Origin: Hondaea fermentalgiana
Lineage: Eukaryota > Sar > Bigyra > Thraustochytrida > Thraustochytriidae
Assembly (NCBI GenBank): GCA_014084085.1
Contig: NPFB01000020.1
Location: 111,466-175,465 of the forward strand
Direction: 5' to 3'
DNA length: 64,000 nucleotides
The notes under the pieces: model-generated
Seen by the model: the letters and a program-made list of their open reading frames with translations, nothing else
What the model was told of the DNA's origin: nothing
Database searches by the model: none
Shown here: positions 19,134 through 28,261 of the stretch, in pieces
How the letters are laid out: each line of letters begins with the position of its first letter
Numbering within the stretch: position 1 is the stretch's first letter
Translations under genes and position numbers: made by a program

Positions 19134-22100
19134 TCACTCAACGAGAGAGTCATCATTTTCCGTGGAGAGCGATTGAAGAAGCACAGCAACCATGGGTGAT
19201 GCATTCTTGCGGCGTGCAATCTGCAAAGGAGATTCATATTGTAAATGAGTCCGTCTACCTTTGACGGCCTCGCGGAGCTTGGGCTCTGCCTCAGCGCCAT
19301 ACTCAAGAAGTAGAGACGCACACTCAACATGGTCATTCACGACAGCCCAATGCAGGGCAGTGCGGCTCCACCGATCCAAACAACGCACGATTTTGAGCCG
19401 CGACTGAACTGAATCCCCGCCCTCCCCGACATCTTCGCTCAAAACATCAAGTGCCAAAGCCAGAGAATCACGATTGCCACCACGCGCAGCTGCATGCAGG
19501 AGCGTTTGCTTGCGTCCATCACGTACCATGCTTGGCTTCTTGACCCCGCGCGCACGTAAAGCCTCAAGTAAGAGGCGAAATGATTCGGTACCCCCAGGCC
19601 CTGGCGCGCTCGCTGCAATGTGCGCAGCCTGGACCTTGTCATTCGTCGTGGCAAAAATATTAGCGCCAGCTTCCAAGAGAACGCGTACGACCTTTGCATG
19701 CCCGGCTGCTGCCGCGACGTGCAAAGGAGATTTACCGCGCCGCTCTCGCGAGACCCCCGCATCAGGGTCCAAACCTCCAAATTCTGGATCTACGAGGATG
19801 CGCACAGCGTCATCCAAACCATCTGTGACAGCTACAAACAAGGCGTGTTGCGCCGCATCCTCGATCGGGCGAGAAGCATTGCGGTCACACTCATCATTCA
19901 CATCGACCTCTGCACCGGTCAAAAGTGGCGCAGCTTCGGAGCTCTGCGCAAGTATGCTCGCATACGCGCGAAGACACGGTGCTGTGAGAAGATTGGCCAC
20001 GGAAAACGCACCAGTAAATTCGCCAAAAGACTCTTCCGTGGTCCGAATCTGCGCGTCCTTGCCGCCTGCAAGGGACACGAGTTCATGCGTGACGCGTTGC
20101 GCCTCCAGGGAATCACCGCCAATGCTTGCAAAGGAATCCCATGGCCCAATCACGGCCGGATTTACTCCTAATCGCTTGCTCCAGATACTAGCAATCAGCG
20201 CTTCCAGGGACGTGAGCGTGGTGGCGCTCTCTGTGCGACTTGCATCTGCAAGACTCGCGTCGGAAAGCTCTGCGACACGTTGCGAGGCCAAAATACCTCG
20301 CGCCGGGACCGATAAATTGCGAATGCGCTGCATATCACGCTTTCCGTTGGGGCTTTGGAAATGATCAAATGATTTGATGGCAGCCACGCGCCCAGGGATC
20401 ATGATTGCCGTGACATGGCGACGCAGAAAGACACGGACAGCCTCTTCTACACACCGCGGGAGCGCCCCAACTTGATTGACGTCCCATTTTTGTATTCCCT
20501 TGCGGCTCGCAGCCGAGGCTGACAGTGCAATCCATAAGACAAGTTGATCCAGTTTCGCATGCTTGACAAGGGCAAAGTCCTCCAAGAACTCGCCTTTGGC
20601 TCGCAAGCGATCCACGTGTGCTTCAATCTCCCCAATTTCAATGCGGACCCCTCGCAGCTTTATCTGATGGTCCTGCCGGCCCAAAAGACGTATGACGGGG
20701 CCGACAAAGTCTCCACATGAGCACGGTAGAGGCACCGCCGCGCGATGTTCCTCAATATCCGGTGGACGAGGTATCCACTCAAGTCGGCCCATGTCCCCGG
20801 TGCGAAAGCACCGAATACCAGCAGCATTTGCATCGGTGAAGAATCGCTCGGCCGTCAAGCAATCTTGATGCAGGTATCCTCGAGCAACCTGCTTGCCGCC
20901 AAGAACAATTTCCTGCACTCTATTGTCTAACGATTGCTCATGCTCGCAGCGAGGGCGCGGGCAAGGGCGTTTGGATGCATGTTGAGGCGTGGACGTAGGC
21001 GCAGACGCAGGTGCGGTTCGAGGGAAGATCCACTCAATCGACTTTGTTTCATTCGTCAAAGGTGTTGGAGCTACACCACTTTCATCCTTGCTGGAGGCTG
21101 CCTGTTCGGAGGCCAAAGCCATCAATCCAACGTGAATGCCTTCGAGAGCAGCTGCAATGACCTGCTCGCCGCCTCGACCAGGCCCCATTGCGCCAACATC
21201 AGTGAGACACTGATACACGGTGGCCTCAGTGACACCGTAAATGTTCACGAGACGACATCGCGCGGGCCACGTGGTTCGCGCAGCCTGTGCGATTGATTCT
21301 GGCATGGGTTCGCCACCTAGGCTCACTTCGCGCATGGTGGGTACAAAATCGGGCAGCGCTTCCTCATTTCCGCGGAGGCGAAAGAGCGTCGGCGTCATAC
21401 AAACGTGAGTGGCTCGAGATTTCTGCAGACAAATGGCAAGTTGGCCACCTGTTATGTGCGCTGCGCGAGCGACGCAGACCGTAGCTCCCGAGCAGAGCGC
21501 TGTAAGAGCTTCTCCCAAGCTCGGGTCAAAGGTCAGCGACGAGGCAATAAAAACCCGGGCTCCTGTCCCGATCCCATCTCCATCTCCATCTCCATCCCCA
21601 CTCCTATCCCCGGTCCTTTCACCAGATATCTCGCTACGCTTCGCGCGACTCTGCGAATATGCCAATAAACTTTCGTGCGTCACTACGACACCCTTTGGGC
21701 GACCTGTAGACCCGCTTGTGAAGAAAATGTGGGAAATGTCACTCGGCTGAGGATTCGGGAAGCTCCCGGCGCTAGTCATAGTGATCAAAGATTCCAGGGA
21801 AGGGAGCAGAAACAGCATAGCTTTGACTCCCTCTGAAGGGGAGTTCAAGACTGTCCGCGCGTTAGAATCGCATGCGCCATGCACGAGAAGCTGCGCGTTG
21901 GCATCTTCGAGAACTGCCCCGCATCGCGGATCCGCCAAGTCCACCGGGCAATATATCATGCCAGCAAGGAGCACCGCAAGCTGGACAACAACGAGCTCTG
22001 CATCTTCAACCGCGCCGACAGCAACTACGCGTTGTTCTTCTCCTCGCTCCGCAAGCCTGTCGCGCAAAAGCCCCGCGAGCGCACGCGCCGCCGTCCAGAG

Positions 22101-22217
22101 GTCTTCGTAAGAGATCTCGCGAGCATTGCCGCCCGGCGCGACGCTGTACACCGCAACGGCGGTCGGTCGCAGCCGCGACTGCGTGGCGACGGCCTCCACG
22201 ACCGTGCGCATAGCCAT
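19134..22217 (-). CDS. Adenylation domain - carrier protein - ankyrin repeat protein (ACSF4/AASDH-like)
   Basis: Encodes 1,027 aa from ATG 22217; the frame continues upstream only through a TTG. The adenylation domain shows ordered core motifs: HIFFTSGSTGRPKGV (about 165-180), LTFDPSLGEAL with the Asp that contacts an amino group in amino-acid-activating enzymes, VNIYGVTEATVYQ (about 324), FRTGDMGR (about 472), GRQDHQIKLRGVRIEIGEIE and the A10 lysine motif SPNGKRD. A phosphopantetheine carrier domain follows with FASIGGDSLEAQR (Ser at about 700). The C-terminus, about residues 780-1020, is ankyrin repeats (SPLHVAAAAGHAKVVRVLLE, TALHWAVVNDHVECASLLLE). The A domain most resembles AASDH/ACSF4, whose C-terminus is normally PQQ-type beta-propeller repeats. 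There is no condensation, thioesterase or reductase domain, so it should load and hold an amino or carboxylic acid, not make a peptide alone. A matching phosphopantetheinyl transferase is not in the window. Confidence 0.85.
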   Translation of the reverse strand: MAMRTVVEAVATQSRLRPTAVAVYSVAPGGNAREISYEDLWTAARALAGLLRDRLAERGEEQRVVAVGAVEDAELVVVQLAVLLAGMIYCPVDLADPRCGAVLEDANAQLLVHGACDSNARTVLNSPSEGVKAMLFLLPSLESLITMTSAGSFPNPQPSDISHIFFTSGSTGRPKGVVVTHESLLAYSQSRAKRSEISGERTGDRSGDGDGDGDGIGTGARVFIASSLTFDPSLGEALTALCSGATVCVARAAHITGGQLAICLQKSRATHVCMTPTLFRLRGNEEALPDFVPTMREVSLGGEPMPESIAQAARTTWPARCRLVNIYGVTEATVYQCLTDVGAMGPGRGGEQVIAAALEGIHVGLMALASEQAASSKDESGVAPTPLTNETKSIEWIFPRTAPASAPTSTPQHASKRPCPRPRCEHEQSLDNRVQEIVLGGKQVARGYLHQDCLTAERFFTDANAAGIRCFRTGDMGRLEWIPRPPDIEEHRAAVPLPCSCGDFVGPVIRLLGRQDHQIKLRGVRIEIGEIEAHVDRLRAKGEFLEDFALVKHAKLDQLVLWIALSASAASRKGIQKWDVNQVGALPRCVEEAVRVFLRRHVTAIMIPGRVAAIKSFDHFQSPNGKRDMQRIRNLSVPARGILASQRVAELSDASLADASRTESATTLTSLEALIASIWSKRLGVNPAVIGPWDSFASIGGDSLEAQRVTHELVSLAGGKDAQIRTTEESFGEFTGAFSVANLLTAPCLRAYASILAQSSEAAPLLTGAEVDVNDECDRNASRPIEDAAQHALFVAVTDGLDDAVRILVDPEFGGLDPDAGVSRERRGKSPLHVAAAAGHAKVVRVLLEAGANIFATTNDKVQAAHIAASAPGPGGTESFRLLLEALRARGVKKPSMVRDGRKQTLLHAAARGGNRDSLALALDVLSEDVGEGGDSVQSRLKIVRCLDRWSRTALHWAVVNDHVECASLLLEYGAEAEPKLREAVKGRRTHLQYESPLQIARRKNASPMVAVLLQSLSTENDDSLVE

Positions 22218-22587
22218 GTGGACCTCCGCTTGCTCTCGCCGAGACGATCTTGCGAGCGAGTTCTTGGCCAAAAAGAGTCACGCCTCGCCGCCGCAGATTT
22301 GACGGAGACCCCCAAATTGCATGCCAAGCGCGGATTGAGGGCCTGCGTGGAAAACCGCCCATTTCAAGCTGCGTGGAGGAGGCCGACTTGTATCCAAATG
22401 AACAACCACTCGATCCGCCCAGCCATCCGTCGCGCCCCGGGCTCGCGCAGGGCGCGAGTGCTGCGTGGACCCGGCCAGTGTCGACTGCGGCCCCTGCGGC
22501 CGCGGGTCCCGCGTCGATCCTGCGCGGCGCGGCTGATTCTGCGCGCCGAGGCGGTCTCAAAGGAAAAGAAAGCCTGCAAGCCCAGAG
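22218..22587. other. Divergent intergenic region
   Basis: 370 bp, GC-rich, between the A-T-ANK gene and the NDC1-like gene. Presumed shared promoter; nothing specific seen. Confidence 0.4.
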
Positions 22588-24768
22588 ATGACGACGCCCG
22601 AGGCAGCGCGACGGTTGGACGCCACCGCCCGAGGCGGATGGCGTGAGCTCTTGCTCTTTCAGTTCATGGCGCTGGGCGTGTGGCTTGTGCCAGTTGTGTT
22701 TTGGATGCTGCTGTGCGCTGCTGCGCTCCTTTCGGGCCAATGGAAGATTTGGGTCACCAAGGGAGCGGTATTTGCAAGGCTTTTGGCGCACGCCTCGAGC
22801 CTGGCCCTCGTTCTTCTGTTGACTGTTGGCGTGAGGCATCGATTCTCAACCGTGCGCCGCGAGATTTTTTCACGGGTCGTGAACATCTTGCGCGGTCTCG
22901 TGCAGCCCCTCGTCGTACATGTGCTTCATGGTGCTGTCGGCTACCTGAGCGCAAGTCTCTTGCTGGCTCTTGAGAGCGTTGCCGCACGCAAGGCACTTTC
23001 ACGGTCTGCGGGCGACCAGGTTCTCGTCTGGGAGGCAAGCTATTTATCCCTCTGCGGCGTGAGCAGTGGCATTGTATTTTCCATGATTTTCTTCATTGGT
23101 GACCGGGCGCGCATTGTGTTTCCACGCAACGAGCAAAAGCGGCACGTGCGTCTGCGCAAGGCCCTTTCAATAGTGCTTGTGCGCTCGCTCACCCTCGCCA
23201 TGATGGCGAGTACGGCTGCAACGGTGCTAGGCCATATCCTGTACGGGAAATCGCCTGCGGACATGGCTTGGGCCGTGCTGGCGCGGGGTGTGCTGGTTGC
23301 CTGGTTCGTCGCAGCTTGTCTTGATGCTTCTGCAGAGCTTTATTCGGTGTTTATGACTGAGAACAAACGTATCGGCATGTGCACGCGCTTCCCTGTGGGT
23401 ATGCGCGAAGAGTCCGTACTGCTTGCCCAGTGCACGACGCTGTGCGACCCAGGGTCGCTCGAGGAAGCATTGCTCTGCTTTCCGCTTAGCATTGCAAGTT
23501 CGCGCAGCTCAATGCTTTCCTTTCGCAGCGCGAACAAGGAGATGGGAGGCTTGCTCGAGTTCGCAAAGGCATACGAAATGACTGCACAACAAAAGCAGCA
23601 GCAGCAAGAGCGACAGCCGCAAAGCGCGGCTCGAGCGGCTGCTGTGGTGGACGCGCGCGCTGCTCTTCGGCAGTGGTGGGTGGACACGTGCGAGACGGTC
23701 TCGCTTGCATCGCAAACTGCCGAGGAGTGGGAACAGCTTGTGACCTTGCGCAGACGGCGGCTCAATACAGTGCTCCAGGCCATTTACACGTCGGACGCAG
23801 CACAGCTCGGGTTTCCCTTTTGGCACCGCGAGCGTCTTAACCCGGCGCAGGAGGTTGTCCGCGCGCGTGCATTCTTTGATCTGGCAAGTCTTTCTGAGTT
23901 TGATGAGGATCGCCGCAGAGATATCTACGAAGACGCAGAGACTTGCATTCGCGTCATGGAGAGCTGCATGGCTGTGGTTGATGCGCTCACCCTCACGCTC
24001 ACGGTGGCTTCGCGGTATTCTGCGCTTGAACCTACGTTGCCCACTTCAAAGGGCGGGCAGCCCCTACGAGATGTCTTTGTCCTCGGCCCTGCGCCCTCTG
24101 AAACCAATGGACTCGACCCTAAGATCAAGCGCGATCTCGCATGGAAGGCTGAGCTTGCAGCGCGTCGTCTTCGGCGTCAGCCATGGCTCTCGCTCGACTG
24201 GTGGCTTTTCACAGTACAGTCTCAATTCAAGGCCCACGACCCTATTGCTGCCCAGTTTGCTTTTGACCAAGAGACCTCAGATCGTCCCGAAGCTACAACA
24301 GCTTCATCTCGCGCCGACACTAGCAAAAGCGGCGTTGGAGCGCGGTCATCATGGGAACAACAGTGGGAGCGCCGGCGCGCCCAGCGGTCGCAACGGTGGT
24401 TGCACGCGATCAAATCGCAATTCTGCCGGACCCCAAAGCAGCAGACGGATGCCCTGCTTGGCGATGATCAGGTTGTTCGAGCGGCCGTGGTGGCGCTTGG
24501 GAACCTGGCATTGCATTCACGCTCTGAAGATCAGTTTGGACATGTGGCCCGGCTTGTCCCGGCAACTCTCGAGTCACTCCAAGGTTGTCTCAAGGTTTTG
24601 GATCTCTACAGTGCGAGCCCAGCCTTCTTGGGCGAGGCTGTTGCTGCTTCGGGCATGCAAGACAACAAGTTGACGCGCGCGCAGGTCGTTGAGCTACGTT
24701 TCGCTGTTGAACGAAGCGTCTTTGCAATTCGAAAGACTTTTCATGAATGGCTGCCTGCAAACACATGA
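22588..24768 (+). CDS. NDC1: Probable transmembrane nucleoporin NDC1
   Basis: Encodes 726 aa. The N-terminal 260 residues contain about six hydrophobic segments (for example LWLVPVVFWMLLCAAALL-like at about 25-45, SSLALVLLLTVGV, SLCGVSSGIVFSMIFFIGD, AVLARGVLVAWFVAACLDAS). The C-terminal 460 residues are soluble and helical. The transition (ELYSVFMTENKRIG...FPVG, then a pattern of short leucine-rich turns with LLEFAKAYEMTA) and a late helical part (AAVVALGNLALHSRSEDQFG...VPATLESLQGCLKVLDLY, ending with an amphipathic helix) follow the NDC1 layout. NDC1 anchors the nuclear pore complex in the pore membrane, and in many species also spindle pole bodies. The primary sequence is highly divergent, so this call rests on topology and scattered similarity. 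Low-complexity glutamine and Ala-rich loop at about residues 332-350. Confidence 0.5.
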   Translation: MTTPEAARRLDATARGGWRELLLFQFMALGVWLVPVVFWMLLCAAALLSGQWKIWVTKGAVFARLLAHASSLALVLLLTVGVRHRFSTVRREIFSRVVNILRGLVQPLVVHVLHGAVGYLSASLLLALESVAARKALSRSAGDQVLVWEASYLSLCGVSSGIVFSMIFFIGDRARIVFPRNEQKRHVRLRKALSIVLVRSLTLAMMASTAATVLGHILYGKSPADMAWAVLARGVLVAWFVAACLDASAELYSVFMTENKRIGMCTRFPVGMREESVLLAQCTTLCDPGSLEEALLCFPLSIASSRSSMLSFRSANKEMGGLLEFAKAYEMTAQQKQQQQERQPQSAARAAAVVDARAALRQWWVDTCETVSLASQTAEEWEQLVTLRRRRLNTVLQAIYTSDAAQLGFPFWHRERLNPAQEVVRARAFFDLASLSEFDEDRRRDIYEDAETCIRVMESCMAVVDALTLTLTVASRYSALEPTLPTSKGGQPLRDVFVLGPAPSETNGLDPKIKRDLAWKAELAARRLRRQPWLSLDWWLFTVQSQFKAHDPIAAQFAFDQETSDRPEATTASSRADTSKSGVGARSSWEQQWERRRAQRSQRWLHAIKSQFCRTPKQQTDALLGDDQVVRAAVVALGNLALHSRSEDQFGHVARLVPATLESLQGCLKVLDLYSASPAFLGEAVAASGMQDNKLTRAQVVELRFAVERSVFAIRKTFHEWLPANT

Positions 24769-24896
24769 GAGAGAGAGACCTCATGGCTGGCTGAATTTTG
24801 AGTACGTTTCTGCAAACAGACAGAGAGGAAACCCTAGTGTATGCGAGTGAGTAGAGAGTTGTGTTGAAAGCAAGAAAGAGAGAGAGAGAGAGAGAG

Positions 24897-25223
24897 GAGA
24901 TGGTTGCAGATTCAGGGTATGCGCGCCATAACGCATGATATAGCAGGCTTATCACAGCTTTTTCCCACCGGTGATTGTGCCTTCCTAAGNNNNNNNNNNN
25001 NNNNNNNNNNNNNNNNNNNNNNNNNNNNNNNNNNNNNNNNNNNNNNNNNNNNNNNNNNNNNNNNNNNNNNNNNNNNNNNNNNNNNNNNNGATATAGCAGG
25101 CTTATCACAGCTTTTTCCCACCGGTGATTGTGCCTTCCTAAGTCGTGCAACAATGCAACGAACGAGACGTTTGAGCGGATGCGGATGCACCACGTGCCGA
25201 CTCCGTATAGGTTTTCTCTGACA
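24897..25223. repeat. Duplicated segment, copy A (split by a scaffold gap)
   Basis: A 40-bp flank (24897-24936) is followed by the first 53 bp of the conserved block (24937-24989), then 100 N, then the whole 134-bp block (25090-25223). The 53 bp before the gap are repeated exactly after it, so the two pieces are best read as one copy whose contig ends overlap. The block contains a possible stem: GGC, ATCAC pairing with GTGAT, GCC at 25099-25134. Confidence 0.75.
24990..25089. other. Scaffold gap (100 N), flanks identical
   Basis: Exactly 100 N. The 53 bp on the left end with the same bases as the 53 bp that open the right side (25090-25142). This suggests overlapping contig ends not merged by the assembler. 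Confidence 0.9.
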
Positions 25224-25580
25224 TATTATTGTAGTTACGAAAATGAGGAGGAGGATGGTCGAAGGTGAGGGGGAGAAAGATGGGGCTCCAAAAGAGAGAG
25301 AGAGATGGGTTAGAAACGAACATGTATCACTTGCAGAATTCGCTTGGGGGAAAGGTTGGCCGCAGACTAACAATTCTTGGCCCATACAGTCATTCACAGT
25401 CAGGCCTGATATCAAGCGATCTTTCAATGGCATCAATCATTTCCTTCATGCGACAAGAGTGAATTGACTTTTTACAAACTTTTTCTGCAAAAGCCGTTCT
25501 CCAAAGGTCTTATTCATTGGTACGTTGAAAGGCAGCGCGCAAGAGCGTTTTTGTGTGCGAGAGAGAGAGAAAAAGAGAAA

Positions 25581-25754
25581 GAGATGGTCACAGATTCAGA
25601 GTCTGCGCACCATGACGCACGATATAGCAGGCTTATCACAGCTTTTTCCCACCGGTGATTGTGCCTTCCTAAGTCGTGCAACAATGCAACGAACGAGACG
25701 TTTGAGCGGATGCGGATGCACCACGTGCCGACTCCGTATAGGTTTTCTCTGACA
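25581..25754. repeat. Duplicated segment, copy B, with the 134-bp conserved block
   Basis: A 40-bp flank (25581-25620), differing from that of copy A at 7 positions, precedes a 134-bp block (25621-25754) identical to 25090-25223. Beyond the block, similarity falls off quickly, with recognisable but gapped matches for about 20 bp. An identical core inside diverged flanks suggests selection on the core, for example a small RNA gene. Confidence 0.75.
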
Positions 25755-25894
25755 AACTATTGTATTTACAAAAAAGTATAGAGGCGGATGGATGAGGGGA
25801 GAAAGGGGGATAGATGGCCCCTCGCATAGAAATAGGCAGAGACGGACGGTTGGACGTCACGTGCACTATTCGCGCTCAAGAGTTCGGCATCAAA

Positions 25895-28261
25895 CTAACT
25901 CGTTGCTCCCGTGATGGATTGGGTCCTGAATCGAGTAATCTTTCGCAGGAGTCGACGTGGCGTGGACGCTTCATAGGGCAGGTCACTCGACACCGATTTT
26001 TCCTCCTCCTCTCTTATAGATTCGGCGCTGCTTCCACGACGGCGCGTCTTGGCCCAGGGCCCTTGAATACCTCTACCAGCATTATTTTCCACCTGGGTAT
26101 CTTCATCCGTATCCATTACGACATCTTCCGTGTCAGGTTGCCAGCTGGAGTCATCATTGTACAATAGTGCCTCCTGCACGAGCTCGTGCTGCCTGGCCAC
26201 ACCATTGCATAAAGAACAAATTTCGAGCTCCTGATCAACTCTTGTCTCCAAGGCACCCTTGTGCACGTAAGGCATTGCTTGCGATTTTGGCGTGAAGCGC
26301 GTGCACACAATCTTGCCTGTCTTGTCGCGCCGTCCTGCCCGCAAAAAGCCGCACGAGTCGCGAGTCCACACCACGGTGTCCAGAACCATGGGCGCAATCT
26401 TCTCAAAGACGCCCCCACGCCGCACCAGTTCATCCGCATTGCTTCGGATCTGAGCCGCGCAAAGGTTCATGAGCGGCGCCGGAGAGAGCGGGCCCACAAA
26501 GACCCTGTGCATATCGTTGAGGCGATTCTCACCGTCGTATCCACCCAGCACGTACATGTAGTTGTCCATGCAGACAGCGCGGTGAAAGGTTCGCGACGAC
26601 GGCTCGACCCCTTCAATCTGCATTTTTTCCCACTGAAGACGGGAAAAGTCGAAGCGGTGCACGTCGTGAAAGCGCTGGTGCTCCTTATCGACGCCGCCAA
26701 AGACGAACATGCTCGAACCGCACACAACTGCTGAATGCCGGTACCGGTTCTCGGGACGCGCTTCGAGCAAGGGCGCGCCGAGTGCCCCAAAAGAGGCCTC
26801 GTCAACGTCCATACTATGAATTTCTGCCTCGTTGCGGCCAAAGTCAAGCGATTTTTCTTGGTCAGCGTAAACGGTGGTATGATGCGAGTCTCGACCATCG
26901 TCCATGTCTATGCTACCTTCGCTTGCCTTTGTTTCCAAAATCGACATGTTCTCCATGTACATGCTGTCGCCTTCACCGCTGCCATCGGATTGCAGTCTAT
27001 CCCGTGTTTCGAGTTCCGATCGTCTCGATCCTGCCAAAGTCTGACAGAGCCCATCCCACAGACTGCGCCGCTGGCGGTTTCCCGGTCGAGACTCGGCTTG
27101 AGCCCCGTCTGTGGAACAGGCGACCGTGGTAGAGGACTCGGTGCGTCCCACCAAACTGAAGCGTCGTTTGGTGCCTACAAAGGGCTCAGGTCGACCCTTT
27201 TGGTTGCCTTGCTTTTGAGCGTGCACATCTTTCTGATGTGCCTCTGCGCGGAGCATGTCAAGCGTTGACCAGCGCTCGGTCTCTAAGTCGAGCGCAAACG
27301 TGCAGTCGAGCGTTTCGCGACCATCCCAGCCGCCAAAGATCCACAGCTTGCCGTCGTGGACAATGCCCGAATGGCCAAAGCGACGCGTGGGAAGCACGAA
27401 GGAGCCGGACGATGGCGTCTCAACTTGTTCAACGTGCAGCATGTGTTGTTCGCGTTGTCGGGTTTGAGGTTCTTGCTCTTCCTCGCCTCCATTCGCATCG
27501 CTCTCATCGTTCTCATCGTCATCATCCTGATCCTGGTCTTGGTCATCGTCGACTTCCTGATGCTGTTGCTGGAGCTGCTGGAGTTGTTCAAGAAGAAGAT
27601 TTTCCTGCTCCTGCTGATGCCGTTGTGCGCTCACGCAGAGTTCGCGCCACGTGAGTGTGCGCGTGTCGAACTCAAAGGTATTGTTAAAACGCTCTGCGCC
27701 ATCATAGCCTCCGAAAACGACGAGCCGGTGGTCGTACGCAACCATGCTGTGGTCCGTGCGAGGCTGGGGCACCCGCTCATTTCGATCATTTGCAGGGAGC
27801 TGCCCGTCTTCTAAATTCTGCAAAGGGTCTTGATTTCCTTCTTGGGACTCTGCTTCGAGGATGACGTCCATGAGCGTGCGGTTGCGGGGGCGAACAAAGG
27901 TCCACTCCAAGGTGGCAAAGTTGAGCCTGTAAAGGTCATTGAAGTAGTTGCCATCTCGCCCGTCGTAGCCTCCAAAGACATACAGGCTGCCATCGAGAAC
28001 GACGCCGGTGGCTCCTGAGCGACGGCTTGGCAAGTGCCCGTACGCCCACATTCTCGTCCACGCCTTGGTCGTTGGGTCGAACCTGTAAAGATCTTGTTGT
28101 CGTCTGCGTCGGTCTGTGCCTCCAAAGAGGTAAAAGCATCCCTCATGAGTGACTACCGCATGACCTGTACGCGGTGAGTACCGCCCCTCTGTCTCGATGG
28201 TTTCCCAGCGGACCTCGAACGGCAGCAGCGTCTTGTCTGCGTTGGAGGAGGACATCATCAT
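25895..28261 (-). CDS. Kelch-repeat beta-propeller protein
   Basis: Encodes 788 aa (starts MMMSSSNADKT; an extra in-frame codon upstream is GTG). Kelch blades with the double-Gly and aromatic pattern are plain: GCFYLFGGTDRRRRQQDLYR and GSLYVFGGYDGRDGNYFNDL near the N-terminus, then RLVVFGGYDGAERFNNTFEF, KLWIFGGWDGRETLDCTFAL, SSMFVFGGVDKEHQRFHDVH and NYMYVLGGYDGENRLNDMHR. That gives at least six blades, interrupted by a Gln/acidic insertion (about residues 215-265) and a Ser/Gly-rich insertion (about 350-470). The C-terminal 190 residues have no BTB domain; they contain a CSLCNG pair of cysteines and an acidic tail. Such propellers usually act as protein-interaction scaffolds or E3 adaptors. 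Partners are unknown. Confidence 0.85.
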   Translation of the reverse strand: MMMSSSNADKTLLPFEVRWETIETEGRYSPRTGHAVVTHEGCFYLFGGTDRRRRQQDLYRFDPTTKAWTRMWAYGHLPSRRSGATGVVLDGSLYVFGGYDGRDGNYFNDLYRLNFATLEWTFVRPRNRTLMDVILEAESQEGNQDPLQNLEDGQLPANDRNERVPQPRTDHSMVAYDHRLVVFGGYDGAERFNNTFEFDTRTLTWRELCVSAQRHQQEQENLLLEQLQQLQQQHQEVDDDQDQDQDDDDENDESDANGGEEEQEPQTRQREQHMLHVEQVETPSSGSFVLPTRRFGHSGIVHDGKLWIFGGWDGRETLDCTFALDLETERWSTLDMLRAEAHQKDVHAQKQGNQKGRPEPFVGTKRRFSLVGRTESSTTVACSTDGAQAESRPGNRQRRSLWDGLCQTLAGSRRSELETRDRLQSDGSGEGDSMYMENMSILETKASEGSIDMDDGRDSHHTTVYADQEKSLDFGRNEAEIHSMDVDEASFGALGAPLLEARPENRYRHSAVVCGSSMFVFGGVDKEHQRFHDVHRFDFSRLQWEKMQIEGVEPSSRTFHRAVCMDNYMYVLGGYDGENRLNDMHRVFVGPLSPAPLMNLCAAQIRSNADELVRRGGVFEKIAPMVLDTVVWTRDSCGFLRAGRRDKTGKIVCTRFTPKSQAMPYVHKGALETRVDQELEICSLCNGVARQHELVQEALLYNDDSSWQPDTEDVVMDTDEDTQVENNAGRGIQGPWAKTRRRGSSAESIREEEEKSVSSDLPYEASTPRRLLRKITRFRTQSITGATS

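Larger units (their letters stand above)
24769..25894. other. Non-coding region holding a duplicated segment and a scaffold gap
   Basis: No protein gene. A GA-rich run at about 24876-24899 precedes the first copy of a duplicated segment, and a similar GA-rich run at 25560-25583 precedes the second. The copies and the gap are listed separately. The remainder between 25227 and 25560 is unremarkable. Confidence 0.7.

Noticed and set aside
19134..24768. A biosynthetic gene cluster around the A-T-ANK gene
   Set aside because: Neighbours are a TauE-like transporter and a nucleoporin; no condensation, ketosynthase, tailoring enzyme or phosphopantetheinyl transferase is present.
25090..25223. Identification of the 134-bp block as U1 or U5 snRNA
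   Set aside because: GGCTTATC and GCTTTTTCCC recall parts of U1 and U5, but there is no 5'-splice-site-pairing ACUUACCU, no invariant U5 loop GCCUUUUAC and no Sm site in place.
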